From: Lentisphaeria bacterium
Lineage (GTDB): Bacteria; Verrucomicrobiota; Lentisphaeria; Victivallales; GWF2-50-93
Direction: 5' to 3'
Length of the DNA: 12,534 bases
Assembly (NCBI GenBank): GCA_020056205.1
Contig: JAGVIF010000423.1
Span: 1 to 12,534 of the forward strand
Shown: in pieces, positions 1 to 7,024 of the stretch
Layout: each line of letters opens with the position of its first letter
Numbering within the stretch: the stretch's first letter is position 1
Program-made: the position numbers and the translations under genes
Notes under the pieces: generated by a model
The model's input: the letters and a program-made list of their open reading frames with translations, nothing else
Told to the model about the DNA's origin: nothing
Database searches by the model: none

Positions 1-576
1 CTCAGAAAAATTTTCGGTCATTAAAAGTTGGGCGTTTCGTATAAAATCACTGTTTATGAAATTTTGTTTTGCGGGGGGCTTTGACTTGTCCACGCCCGCA
101 AGAACTTCCATTACAAGTTCCGAGCCCGTCAAAGGGGAGAGAGTCATAAGCGTTCCTGAATAATTCTTGAACGCGAAAAGTTTCTTCACTACTCCACTGT
201 CTGCGGGCAGATCAAACACATAACCGTATCGTTTCACGATTCCTTTAAGCATTTGGCTTGCCGTCCGTCCGTAAAAAGCGATCCAGATGAAACGCCAGAC
301 ACCCGTTCCTTTTTCAGGGTAAAAATAGGAGGTCTTTTGATCGTTGTGTTGAGCGAGAAATGCCTTTCCGGGTGGGAGTGGATACACCTTTTTCCCGTCT
401 GAAAAACATCCTTCGCCTTCGAGCGAGCACACCAATTGGCAGGTCGTGTCGCCTGCCCGCTTCCTTCCTATCATCCTGTACGAGGGATTATCCTGAACCT
501 CCTCGACTACTATCATCGGGATTGGCAGTTCAGCTATCGGCCTGCAAACTTGAATCCGGCATTCCCATAATCGCAT
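1..576 (-). CDS. AraC-family transcriptional regulator, partial (C-terminus off the left edge)
   Basis: An open frame of 192 codons on the minus strand runs from an ATG at 576 to base 1 with no stop, so the gene continues beyond the window. An in-frame TGA lies just upstream, and AGGA sits 5 nt before the ATG, which fixes the start. Residues about 45-115 have the pattern of the AraC N-terminal cupin-like ligand-binding domain: a strand with LEGEGCF, then YPLPPGKAFLAQ, then a WRFIWIAFYG strand. The last 18 residues (IRNAQLLMTENFSE) match the first helix of the AraC DNA-binding domain; the two helix-turn-helix motifs are cut off. It is divergent from the ThuA-like operon and most likely senses a sugar-like ligand and controls that operon. 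Family assignment is strong; ligand and target are inferred. Confidence 0.88.
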   Translation of the reverse strand, partial: MRLWECRIQVCRPIAELPIPMIVVEEVQDNPSYRMIGRKRAGDTTCQLVCSLEGEGCFSDGKKVYPLPPGKAFLAQHNDQKTSYFYPEKGTGVWRFIWIAFYGRTASQMLKGIVKRYGYVFDLPADSGVVKKLFAFKNYSGTLMTLSPLTGSELVMEVLAGVDKSKPPAKQNFINSDFIRNAQLLMTENFSE

Positions 577-599
577 ACTTGTCCTATCTCACAAAAAGA

Positions 600-632
600 A
601 TATTAATATCACATTTTGCATATTGTTATCGC
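600..632 (+). promoter_or_regulatory. Candidate AraC-type operator: two direct half-sites 20 bp apart
   Basis: ATATTAATATCAC (600-612) and ATATTGTTATCGC (620-632) match at 10 of 13 positions in direct orientation and are offset by exactly 20 bp, about two helical turns. The second copy ends one base before the -35 box at 634. Direct half-sites on one face of the helix, abutting the -35, are the known layout for AraC/XylS activators that contact sigma70. That the adjacent regulator binds here is inferred. The region is AT-rich, so part of the match could be chance. Confidence 0.45.
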
Positions 633-633
633 C

Positions 634-662
634 TTGAAAAGATATTTTAACCTGAATATAGT
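634..662 (+). promoter_or_regulatory. Sigma70-type promoter of the ThuA-like operon
   Basis: TTGAAA (634-639) and TATAGT (657-662) each match the consensus at 5 of 6 positions and are separated by 17 bp. Transcription would start near 669, about 45 nt before the ThuA-like start codon. A good Shine-Dalgarno AAGGAG (700-705) follows, 8 nt before that ATG. This is the best promoter match I found in the window. Confidence 0.6.
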
Positions 663-713
663 GTAGGCCATTATTTATTTTTTTCAATCACAAAAAGTCA
701 AGGAGAAATAATT

Positions 714-1490
714 ATGGAAGAAAAGGCAAGAATTGTCGTCTGGAACGAGTTCAGGCACGAAAAGGAACACGAGGCGGTAAAAAAAGTATATCCGGACGGG
801 ATGCACACGGTCATAGCCTCCGGGCTTAAAAAGCTTGGAGGAGTCGAGGTAAAGACAGCGACTCTTGACGAACCGGAACACGGACTCACGGAGAATGTTC
901 TGAAAAATACCGACGTTTTGATTTGGTGGGGGCACTGCGCGCATGGGGAAGTGAAAGACGAGATCGTGAAGCGCGTTCAGAAAAGGGTTCTTGAGGGAAT
1001 GGGCTTGATAGTGCTTCATTCCGGACATTTCTCGAAAATATTTAAGGTTTTGATGGGAACGAACTGCTCCCTCAAGTGGCGCGAAGCCGCGGAGAAAGAG
1101 AGATTGTGGAATCTTGAGCCCTCGCATCCGATAACCGGGGGAATAGGCGAGTATATTGAGCTTCCAAACACTGAAATGTATGGAGAAAGATTTGACATTC
1201 CCACGCCGGATGAGTTGATTTTTGTCTCATGGTTCGAAGGCGGAGAGGTATTCAGGAGCGGGTGCTGCTGGAAACGCGGACACGGGAAAATATTCTATTT
1301 CAGACCCGGGCATGAGACTTACCCGATTTTTTACAACGAACAGATAATCAGGGTTATATGGAATGCCTGTTTATGGGCTAAGCCTTCGGTTTTCATCGAG
1401 GACAAGTGCCCGAACATAAACAACCCCCTCGAAAAACTATCGGCAAAAAATCTGAATTTCGGCAAGGCCGGCATTCTCCAGAATTCATAG
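714..1490 (+). CDS. ThuA-like protein (trehalose utilization family, class I glutamine amidotransferase-like fold)
   Basis: The 258-residue protein starts at ATG 714 behind AAGGAG. Family signs are WNEFRHE (residues 10-16) after the first strand, [14 protein letters not shown] (67-80), [19 protein letters not shown] (97-115), HPITGGIG (138-145) and the conserved [16 protein letters not shown] stretch (189-204) with its GHE motif. These fit the ThuA family (PF06283), normally 220-280 residues, so it looks full length. There is no signal peptide, so it should be cytoplasmic. In rhizobia thuA works with the Gfo/Idh-type thuB in trehalose and related disaccharide use, and 3-keto-glycoside chemistry has been proposed for such pairs. 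Here a Gfo/Idh gene lies two genes downstream. The substrate is unknown. This is the first gene of the operon divergent from the AraC regulator. Confidence 0.88.
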   Translation: MEEKARIVVWNEFRHEKEHEAVKKVYPDGMHTVIASGLKKLGGVEVKTATLDEPEHGLTENVLKNTDVLIWWGHCAHGEVKDEIVKRVQKRVLEGMGLIVLHSGHFSKIFKVLMGTNCSLKWREAAEKERLWNLEPSHPITGGIGEYIELPNTEMYGERFDIPTPDELIFVSWFEGGEVFRSGCCWKRGHGKIFYFRPGHETYPIFYNEQIIRVIWNACLWAKPSVFIEDKCPNINNPLEKLSAKNLNFGKAGILQNS

Positions 1491-1491
1491 C

Positions 1492-2559
1492 ATGAAAGAG
1501 CTTACTACTTATGAGAGGATGAAAAGAGTTTTCGAACGACGTGAGCCGGACAGAATTCCTTTCATAGACACTCCATGGGCTGCCACATTAGAGAGGTGGC
1601 GCAAAGAGGGGATGCCTGAAAAAATGGATTGGAGGCTTTTCTTTGGGACTGATCTTGTTGAAGGGATCGGGGTGGACAATAGCCCGAGATATGATACAGT
1701 AGTCATAGAGGAAACGGATGAATACAAGATATTCAAAACCTCGTGGGGAGCGACTCTGAAAGATTTCAAACATTCCGCGACAGTTCCGGAATTTCTTGAT
1801 TTCACGGTAACTTCCAGAGAAAAATGGGAAGATGCGAAAAAGAGAATGACTCCATCCACGGATCGCGTGAACTGGAAACACTTGAAGGAAAACTACAAGG
1901 AATGGCGCAAGGATGGCCGGTGGATCACGGGGGCGTTTTGGTTTGGTTTTGATGTCTCTCATTCTTGGATGGTCGGAACTGAGCAGTTCCTGATTTGGCT
2001 CGTTGAAGATCCTGAGCTTTGCATGGATATTTTCAACACATATCTCGAACTTGACATCGCAATGTTTGAAAAAATATGGGACGATGGCTACCGCTTCGAC
2101 AGCATCTCATGGCCCGATGACATGGGATTCAAGGGGAAACAGTTTTTTTCAGTTGACATGTACAGGGAACTCCTTAAGCCCTATCATAAAAAGGCGGTTG
2201 ATTGGGCGCATGCGAAAGGAATCAAGGCACAGCTTCATTCATGCGGCGATGTCAACCCGTTCATACCGGAATTCATTGACATAGGAATAGATTCTCTGAA
2301 TCCGATTGAAGTAAAGGCCGGGATGGATCCACTTGTCATAAAGGAAAAATATGGAGACAAGCTTGTCCTTCACGGCGGAACAAATGCAGTGAATTGGCCG
2401 AAGCATGATGTCATAATCAACGAGATAAAACGGATTGTACCCGGATTGAAACAGAACGGCGGCTATATTTTCGCATCCGACCATTCAATCCCTTCAGACG
2501 TCAGTCTCGAAAAGATGAGGGAAATAGTCCGGACGGTGAAAGAGGTCGGAGCGTATTAA
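1492..2559 (+). CDS. Uroporphyrinogen decarboxylase (URO-D) superfamily protein, not HemE
   Basis: The 355-residue protein begins 1 bp after the ThuA-like stop with no clear Shine-Dalgarno, so translational coupling is likely. It has the opening TYERMKRVFERREPDRIPF, the barrel segment LHSCGDVNPFIPEFIDIGIDSL, and the ending GGYIFASDHSIPSDVSLEKM, typical of URO-D-like proteins related to the MtaA/MtbA/CmuA methyltransferases. The RQAGRY substrate loop of true uroporphyrinogen decarboxylase is absent, so a role in haem synthesis is unlikely. His249 and Cys251 (HSC) match the zinc-binding HxC pair of the methyltransferases. The third ligand, usually a Cys near the C-terminus, appears to be replaced by His331 (SDHSIP). 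Possible roles are methyl transfer, or decarboxylation or cleavage of a sugar-derived compound; none is shown. No corrinoid protein is encoded nearby. Family confidence is high; function is unknown. Confidence 0.88.
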   Translation: MKELTTYERMKRVFERREPDRIPFIDTPWAATLERWRKEGMPEKMDWRLFFGTDLVEGIGVDNSPRYDTVVIEETDEYKIFKTSWGATLKDFKHSATVPEFLDFTVTSREKWEDAKKRMTPSTDRVNWKHLKENYKEWRKDGRWITGAFWFGFDVSHSWMVGTEQFLIWLVEDPELCMDIFNTYLELDIAMFEKIWDDGYRFDSISWPDDMGFKGKQFFSVDMYRELLKPYHKKAVDWAHAKGIKAQLHSCGDVNPFIPEFIDIGIDSLNPIEVKAGMDPLVIKEKYGDKLVLHGGTNAVNWPKHDVIINEIKRIVPGLKQNGGYIFASDHSIPSDVSLEKMREIVRTVKEVGAY

Positions 2560-2613
2560 CCTAAGCCTTATAGAGTATAAAACAAAGACACTAAATACGA
2601 GGGTTAAAGAAAG

Positions 2614-3660
2614 ATGAGCAAACTTAAAGTCGGAGTAATAGGACTTGGAATGGGCGGCGCGCACATAAACGGATTCAGAACGCATCCGAATGTGGAAGTA
2701 ACGGCGGCCGCGGACACGGATCCCGCGCGCCTCGAACAAAGAGGGAAAAAAGAATTCGGAATAGAACGGCTCTATTCTTCCGCCGAGGAAATGATTGACA
2801 GCGAAAAGCTTGATATCGTGAGCGTTGCAACGCCAAATAAATTTCATAAACATTTGACTATTATGGCGTTACAAAAGGGAATGCATGTCCTGTGCGAAAA
2901 GCCGATGGCTATGAACGCGAAAGAAGCGGAGGAAATGCTTAAGGTTTCAAAGAAGACGAAAAAAAGGCTGATGATAAATTTTAGTTTCAGATTCACGCCT
3001 CAATCTTACGCCTTGAAAAAGGAAGTGGAATCGGGGATACTCGGGGAAATTTATTTCGCGCGGACTCTTTGGCATAGAAGGCGCGGAATGCCCGGTTTCG
3101 GCGGATGGTTCGGAACGAAAGCCCTTTCCGGCGGAGGCCCGCTGATAGACCTTGGCGTTCACCGGCTCGACCTCGCCCTCTGGCTCATGAACTACCCGAA
3201 ACCAGTATGGGTCATGGGATCGGCATATAATCACATAGCATCGAGAATCGCAAAAGAGCAGAAGAAAATTTTCGATGTCGAGGACATAGCCGTTGCCATG
3301 ATAAAATTTGAAAATGGCGCCACCCTCGAACTTGAGGCGTCATGGGCGGCCAATGTAAAGGAGAGAGAAATGATGGAAACGCGCCTGCTTGGCGCCAAGG
3401 CCGGACTCCTTCAGCGCAACATCGCCGAAGGATACGACTTCGACGCGGAAATATTCATAGAAAACAACGGATGCCAATATGATATGAAGCTTCACCCGCC
3501 GGTTCCGGAAGCGAAATGCTCAATGTTTCATTTTGCCGACGCAATACTCAAGGACAAACCGCACACCGCGACAGCGGAGGAAGGACTTGTCGTTATGAAA
3601 TTGCTCGACGCAATATACCTGAGCGCGGCGAAAGGATGCCCGATAAAAATTGAGAGATAA
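2614..3660 (+). CDS. Gfo/Idh/MocA family NAD(P)-dependent oxidoreductase
   Basis: The 348-residue protein has the N-terminal Rossmann fold VGVIGLGMGGAH (glycines 10, 12 and 15), the family EKP motif with Lys96, and GGGPLIDLGVHRLDLALWL (173-191), where Asp179 and His183 are the usual catalytic residues. A C-terminal alpha/beta domain follows; length is normal. Such enzymes oxidise or reduce sugar or polyol hydroxyls, often at C3, with NAD(P). It follows the URO-D-like gene by 54 bp. GAGGG lies about 10 nt before the ATG, so the ribosome site is modest. With the ThuA-like gene it forms a thuAB-like pair, which suggests 3-keto-glycoside formation or reduction. That is inference; the substrate cannot be read from sequence. 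No signal peptide is visible, so it should be cytoplasmic. Confidence 0.92.
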   Translation: MSKLKVGVIGLGMGGAHINGFRTHPNVEVTAAADTDPARLEQRGKKEFGIERLYSSAEEMIDSEKLDIVSVATPNKFHKHLTIMALQKGMHVLCEKPMAMNAKEAEEMLKVSKKTKKRLMINFSFRFTPQSYALKKEVESGILGEIYFARTLWHRRRGMPGFGGWFGTKALSGGGPLIDLGVHRLDLALWLMNYPKPVWVMGSAYNHIASRIAKEQKKIFDVEDIAVAMIKFENGATLELEASWAANVKEREMMETRLLGAKAGLLQRNIAEGYDFDAEIFIENNGCQYDMKLHPPVPEAKCSMFHFADAILKDKPHTATAEEGLVVMKLLDAIYLSAAKGCPIKIER

Positions 3661-3662
3661 AT

Positions 3663-4295
3663 ATGGAGCATCAACATGCTGGGAAGCGTCGGTTTCTGAA
3701 ATGGGTCGTGCTTGCGTCTGTCGCCGTTGTCGCCGCTGTCATCATCTTCCGGATCATATTCGGACGGCCGTCGTTTAAGGCGGATAAGGCGGCGCAGGCC
3801 GAGACACGCATGTGGCAGGCCTATTATTCCGATGACAAAACTCAATTGGGTCTGCAGTTGATTGCGCTTCTGCGCAATCAGCACGGCCTGTCCTTGTTTG
3901 AGTCCAAAGAAATCGGAGAACTGCTTGCCGGCGCCGCCATGAAGTTTCGATCTGCCAATGGCAACTACGAAGAGGCCGCCTTGCCTGATTTGGTAAGAGC
4001 CTACGGCCTCATCAAGCAGGCTGCAGGCGCGTCCTTTGATCCCAACGAGGCGGCCCGGTCTGAACTGGCTTGGTGGATTGCCCGCCGAACGCATGGTCAA
4101 AATTCCGCAGAGCAGGTGGGAGAGAAGATCGCCAAACTCTACGCTATTCTTTACGGCAAGGACTGTCCGGCATTTCGGAAGGCCGGACTGCTCCGGGCTC
4201 AGGCAGCCGAGCTGAGGGATTCCGGAGGAGAGAACGCAGATTGGGCGCGCATTGAAGTTCTGTTACGGGAGTCTTATCGCGAACTTGTTAATTGA
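3663..4295 (+). CDS. Conserved hypothetical protein with one N-terminal membrane helix
   Basis: The 210-residue protein starts 2 bp after the oxidoreductase stop, so it is probably the last gene of that operon and translationally coupled. A basic start (KRRFLK) precedes one hydrophobic helix (about residues 13-34), an N-in anchor without a cleavage site. The rest is alpha-helical, with ETRMWQAYYSDDKTQLGLQL (47-66), RAYGLIKQAAGASFDPNEAA and SELAWWIARR. From memory, this 'MWxAYY ... ELxWWIxHR' pattern recurs in uncharacterised proteins of Verrucomicrobia, Planctomycetes and some other bacteria; I know no function. Its arginine codons are nearly all CGN (15 of 17 counted, many CGG), unlike the AGA-rich genes before it. 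The frame is intact and closely packed, so it is probably real. A link to the sugar-type genes is not established. Confidence 0.75.
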   Translation: MEHQHAGKRRFLKWVVLASVAVVAAVIIFRIIFGRPSFKADKAAQAETRMWQAYYSDDKTQLGLQLIALLRNQHGLSLFESKEIGELLAGAAMKFRSANGNYEEAALPDLVRAYGLIKQAAGASFDPNEAARSELAWWIARRTHGQNSAEQVGEKIAKLYAILYGKDCPAFRKAGLLRAQAAELRDSGGENADWARIEVLLRESYRELVN

Positions 4296-4361
4296 AAATG
4301 ACGTCGAGTCGTCACGATTCCGTATTTGTACCGTCGGGGATGCCTTCACGGAAGTATAAGT

Positions 4362-4401
4362 GTAAATATTCACCGAACCCCGTCCTTCAGTGAATATTTA
4401 C
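4362..4401. repeat. 40-bp palindromic repeat, copy 1 (overlaps the end of the TIGR03790 gene)
   Basis: The arms GTAAATATTCACCGAA and TTCAGTGAATATTTAC enclose the 8-nt centre CCCCGTCC. Twelve outer base pairs are perfect. On the minus-strand transcript the whole 16-bp stem forms with one U-G pair, while the plus strand has one C-A mismatch. It matches copy 2 (6967-7006) at 37 of 40 positions. It lies in the convergent gap and covers the last four sense codons and stop of the leftward gene. No T-tract follows on either strand, so it is not a standard terminator. Confidence 0.85.
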
Positions 4402-6918
4402 CTTAAATTCGTCAATTTCTCTATGTTTGAATTTCTGGCCGTTGAGTTTTTTTGAGCCTGGTCCTCCGAACCGAATATCTATGTTTCTGTTTTTACCGGT
4501 GACGGCGTCAATTTCAAGTTTGTGAATTCCTTTGCCCAGATTTACCGGAGCGAACCACCACGTTGAGTTTTGAAGGGCAGGCCAGTCTATTTCGTTGTCA
4601 TCAATTTTCAATGATTTGATTTTTAAATCCGAAATATTGAATTGGAATTGATAGATATCGTCTTTATCCACATCAAAAAATCCTTTGATGGAAAATTCGG
4701 TCTCATTATGGATTTCCGCCTTGTCCAAGAGCGCATTATCAATTTTTTCAGCGACAATCTGGGCTTTATCTTTTGCTTTGATTATAAATCCGGTCTTCAG
4801 TTCTCCGATATTTTGAGGATTTAACGGGGGAAGCGCTTTGGGAGGGATCACGTTGATGTCCAGCGGTTTTCCGTAAACTTCTTTTCCGGGTTCCGCCTTG
4901 AACAGCGCCAAAGGTTTCAGGCGCGCGGGACCTGCGCCGAGAACTCTGAGATCAATTGTAATTACACCTTTTGCCCCGTCTATTTGTCCGACAATTAACG
5001 AATTGTTTTTTATGATTATTTTTTCGGCTTCGGGGCACTCAGCGTTGATCTCGATTGGCTTATCCCAGGAAAACTCGGGGCCGCCGGCGAGCGAGGCCTT
5101 TAAGTCCCTATGCGAATTTCTTACTTCCACCGGCAATGAGAATCTTCCCTGACTTATTATTTTGTCATCGCAGGTTGAAACCACCTGGATTTCATGATAA
5201 CCATCCGAAATTTTTTTGGTATCTAAAGTAAAACTTTCCTTTGATTTCACCGCCATTATTTTTTTCCCATCAATAAAAAGTTCGTGAAAAATAATATTCA
5301 ATCCTTCAGAGGCTGTCACTATAGGCAAGATTTTGATTTCTCCCGACAATTTCTGGCCGGGGAGCATTCCCATAATGCAGACATCAATTTTTTTACCCCA
5401 TGGTTTGCACAAGGGGTCTCCTATTATCAGGAGTTGGTAAGGGCCTGATATGGATTGATAAAACGCTTCGGCCAGCGAACTGCCTTCAGCATAATATGCC
5501 TGTATGTATGGCGTTGGGAATTTTGCCTGGATCGCATACGGTTCGGTAACCGTTCCGGATGCCCCTGCGGCTCCGTTTCGCAGGAATTCAGTCAGGGGAG
5601 TCTGTCCGTCGTTTTCTCCCATCATTCCTCCACAACTTGTCAGGTGTTCGCAGATAGCGCCCGGCAATATGCGGCTTCCCGATTTTTTCCATTCGAAGCC
5701 TGCGGCTCCTACTACGGTTCCCGCCACATCATTTTTATTTTGCGGGAGGGTTCCGTCCTCCACGATAGCTTGAATCCCTATGGATTTTAGTTTTTCAGCA
5801 GCTCCGTGAAAGCCCCACTCGCGCGCGGTTGACCTCACATCGCCGTTTCTCTCAAAATAGATTGTGCCTTTAGGCCTAGTAAAATCGCCGGTAACTGCGG
5901 TTCGGAGGTATTCAAGTGATTCCTGAACCGACATCCCTCTTCCGCTTGTGCATGCGAGCATAGTTGAAAGGATATATGAAATTTTTTGTCCGGCATTGAT
6001 TGGTTGTCCGGCGGGATCCCATCCGAATACTGCCTTGAATCCTTGTGTTGGAGTCATTACGGGCTTGAAATTCTTCATTTTTTCTATGATTTTTTTGAAC
6101 TCAGGTTTTTCGCGTAATGCTTTTAGATCGTCGTCTTTTGAGGTGTGAGCCCAGTCAAACCAGCCATTTTGATGAGATTTTTCGAGGCATTCAATGGCTT
6201 GAGCCTCTTTTCCGAGCTTGGACAGACAACACGCCATATTGTAAAGCAAGTCCGCTGAGTTTGGATGTTTTGCGGTAAGGGAATCAAAAATCTTTATTGC
6301 CTCTTCAAGATTTTTCTTTGTTTGTTCAGCGGTTGCGTCCTGATTTTTCGGATCGTTTTTCATGAGTTCAAAAGTTTTGGCGTATTCATTTCGCTCTTCG
6401 GTTGTCCACTGGATATCCAAATTTTGTCTGACGACTCTTCTGGCATATAAATTCACATTAAAATCGAGATACACCGGGTTTTTTGCCAGGACAAAGCCAT
6501 AAAGATAAGTCAATCCGGTTATGGAACATTGAGGCGACAGCGCCGGAGGCAGATTTTTCCCCTGCATATCCGATCTTGCATCAATAACTGTCGGAAAATC
6601 CGACGAGTATGCGATACAGTCAATCTGTCCGGCTAACCCTCTTTCTTGTATAGTCTTAAGTATCGGGGATAATATCTGCGCTCTGAAATCATCTATGTTT
6701 ATTCCGTCAAAACTTTTGATCCCACTTATGTAAATCACGTTCTCAGGTGGGATATCTCTGAGTTTAATGAATTCGTTTGCCACTGTTTTAGACGCCCAAC
6801 TGTCACTATTCACAATAAGCGCGACATTTTCCGGGCCGATTCCGGCAAATCCACTAAATGAGAACAAATGTATAATTGATACAACTACCGCGAATAAATA
6901 AACCTTATTTCGACTCAA
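4387..6918 (-). CDS. Secreted TIGR03790-family protein with internal TPR segment
   Basis: The 843-residue protein starts at TTG 6918, chosen because AAGGGGAG sits 6 nt upstream and a signal peptide follows at once (hydrophobic residues 7-23, likely cleavage near GFA-GI at 25). Residues 27-110 (NVALIVNSDS, RDIPPENVIYI, IDCIAYSSDFP) and 290-508 (GWDPAGQPI, KGTIYFERNGDVRSTAREWGF, PGAICEHLTSCGG, AGASGTVTEPYA, LLIIGDPLCKPWG) match TIGR03790, whose fold resembles gingipain-type C25 peptidases. Peptidase activity is unproven. Residues about 203-285 form a TPR segment ending in a DPDL-LR-PEF-like tail. Residues 520-600 look Ig-like, and 700-830 resemble a PA14-like beta-sandwich. TIGRFAMs notes, as I recall, tie this family to exosortase-bearing genomes. 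It should act in the periplasm or at the surface. Palindromic repeats bracket the gene, and copy 1 encodes its last residues (VNIH) and stop. Confidence 0.83.
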   Translation of the reverse strand: MSRNKVYLFAVVVSIIHLFSFSGFAGIGPENVALIVNSDSWASKTVANEFIKLRDIPPENVIYISGIKSFDGINIDDFRAQILSPILKTIQERGLAGQIDCIAYSSDFPTVIDARSDMQGKNLPPALSPQCSITGLTYLYGFVLAKNPVYLDFNVNLYARRVVRQNLDIQWTTEERNEYAKTFELMKNDPKNQDATAEQTKKNLEEAIKIFDSLTAKHPNSADLLYNMACCLSKLGKEAQAIECLEKSHQNGWFDWAHTSKDDDLKALREKPEFKKIIEKMKNFKPVMTPTQGFKAVFGWDPAGQPINAGQKISYILSTMLACTSGRGMSVQESLEYLRTAVTGDFTRPKGTIYFERNGDVRSTAREWGFHGAAEKLKSIGIQAIVEDGTLPQNKNDVAGTVVGAAGFEWKKSGSRILPGAICEHLTSCGGMMGENDGQTPLTEFLRNGAAGASGTVTEPYAIQAKFPTPYIQAYYAEGSSLAEAFYQSISGPYQLLIIGDPLCKPWGKKIDVCIMGMLPGQKLSGEIKILPIVTASEGLNIIFHELFIDGKKIMAVKSKESFTLDTKKISDGYHEIQVVSTCDDKIISQGRFSLPVEVRNSHRDLKASLAGGPEFSWDKPIEINAECPEAEKIIIKNNSLIVGQIDGAKGVITIDLRVLGAGPARLKPLALFKAEPGKEVYGKPLDINVIPPKALPPLNPQNIGELKTGFIIKAKDKAQIVAEKIDNALLDKAEIHNETEFSIKGFFDVDKDDIYQFQFNISDLKIKSLKIDDNEIDWPALQNSTWWFAPVNLGKGIHKLEIDAVTGKNRNIDIRFGGPGSKKLNGQKFKHREIDEFKVNIH

Positions 6919-6966
6919 ATTACACTCCCCTTAATTTAAAAATAAATCACAGCGTCTCACAGGCGA

Positions 6967-7006
6967 GTAAATATTCGCCGAACCACGTCCTTCGGTGAAT
7001 ATTTAC
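6967..7006. repeat. 40-bp palindromic repeat, copy 2
   Basis: The arms GTAAATATTCGCCGAA and TTCGGTGAATATTTAC enclose CCACGTCC. The stem is 16 bp with one G-T position. It differs from copy 1 at three positions and has the same centre orientation, so the two are direct repeats 2,605 bp apart. It starts 48 bp upstream of the TIGR03790 start codon and ends 18 bp before the 3' end of the Bax inhibitor-1 gene. No T-tract follows, so it is not a standard terminator. Confidence 0.85.
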
Positions 7007-7024
7007 TGTCAAGGAGTATTAAGT

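Noticed and set aside
438..457. GGCAGG/CCTGCC inverted repeat resembling a REP hairpin
   Set aside because: It lies inside the AraC coding sequence, the translation through it fits the family, and there is no GTAG or GGAG foot.
360..650. Rightward 96-residue open frame over the AraC gene
   Set aside because: It lies opposite the AraC-family reading frame, has no family likeness or ribosome site, and the minus-strand frame gives a clear ligand-binding domain.
1492..2559. Annotation as HemE (haem biosynthesis)
   Set aside because: The RQAGRY substrate loop and other HemE hallmarks are missing, and the operon is not a haem operon.
4299..4314. TGACG/CGTCA hairpin just after the hypothetical gene as a terminator
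   Set aside because: The stem is only 5 bp and no T-run follows.
4387..6918. Calling the TIGR03790 protein an active gingipain-type peptidase
   Set aside because: Fold similarity is plausible, but a catalytic His/Cys pair cannot be verified from sequence alone.
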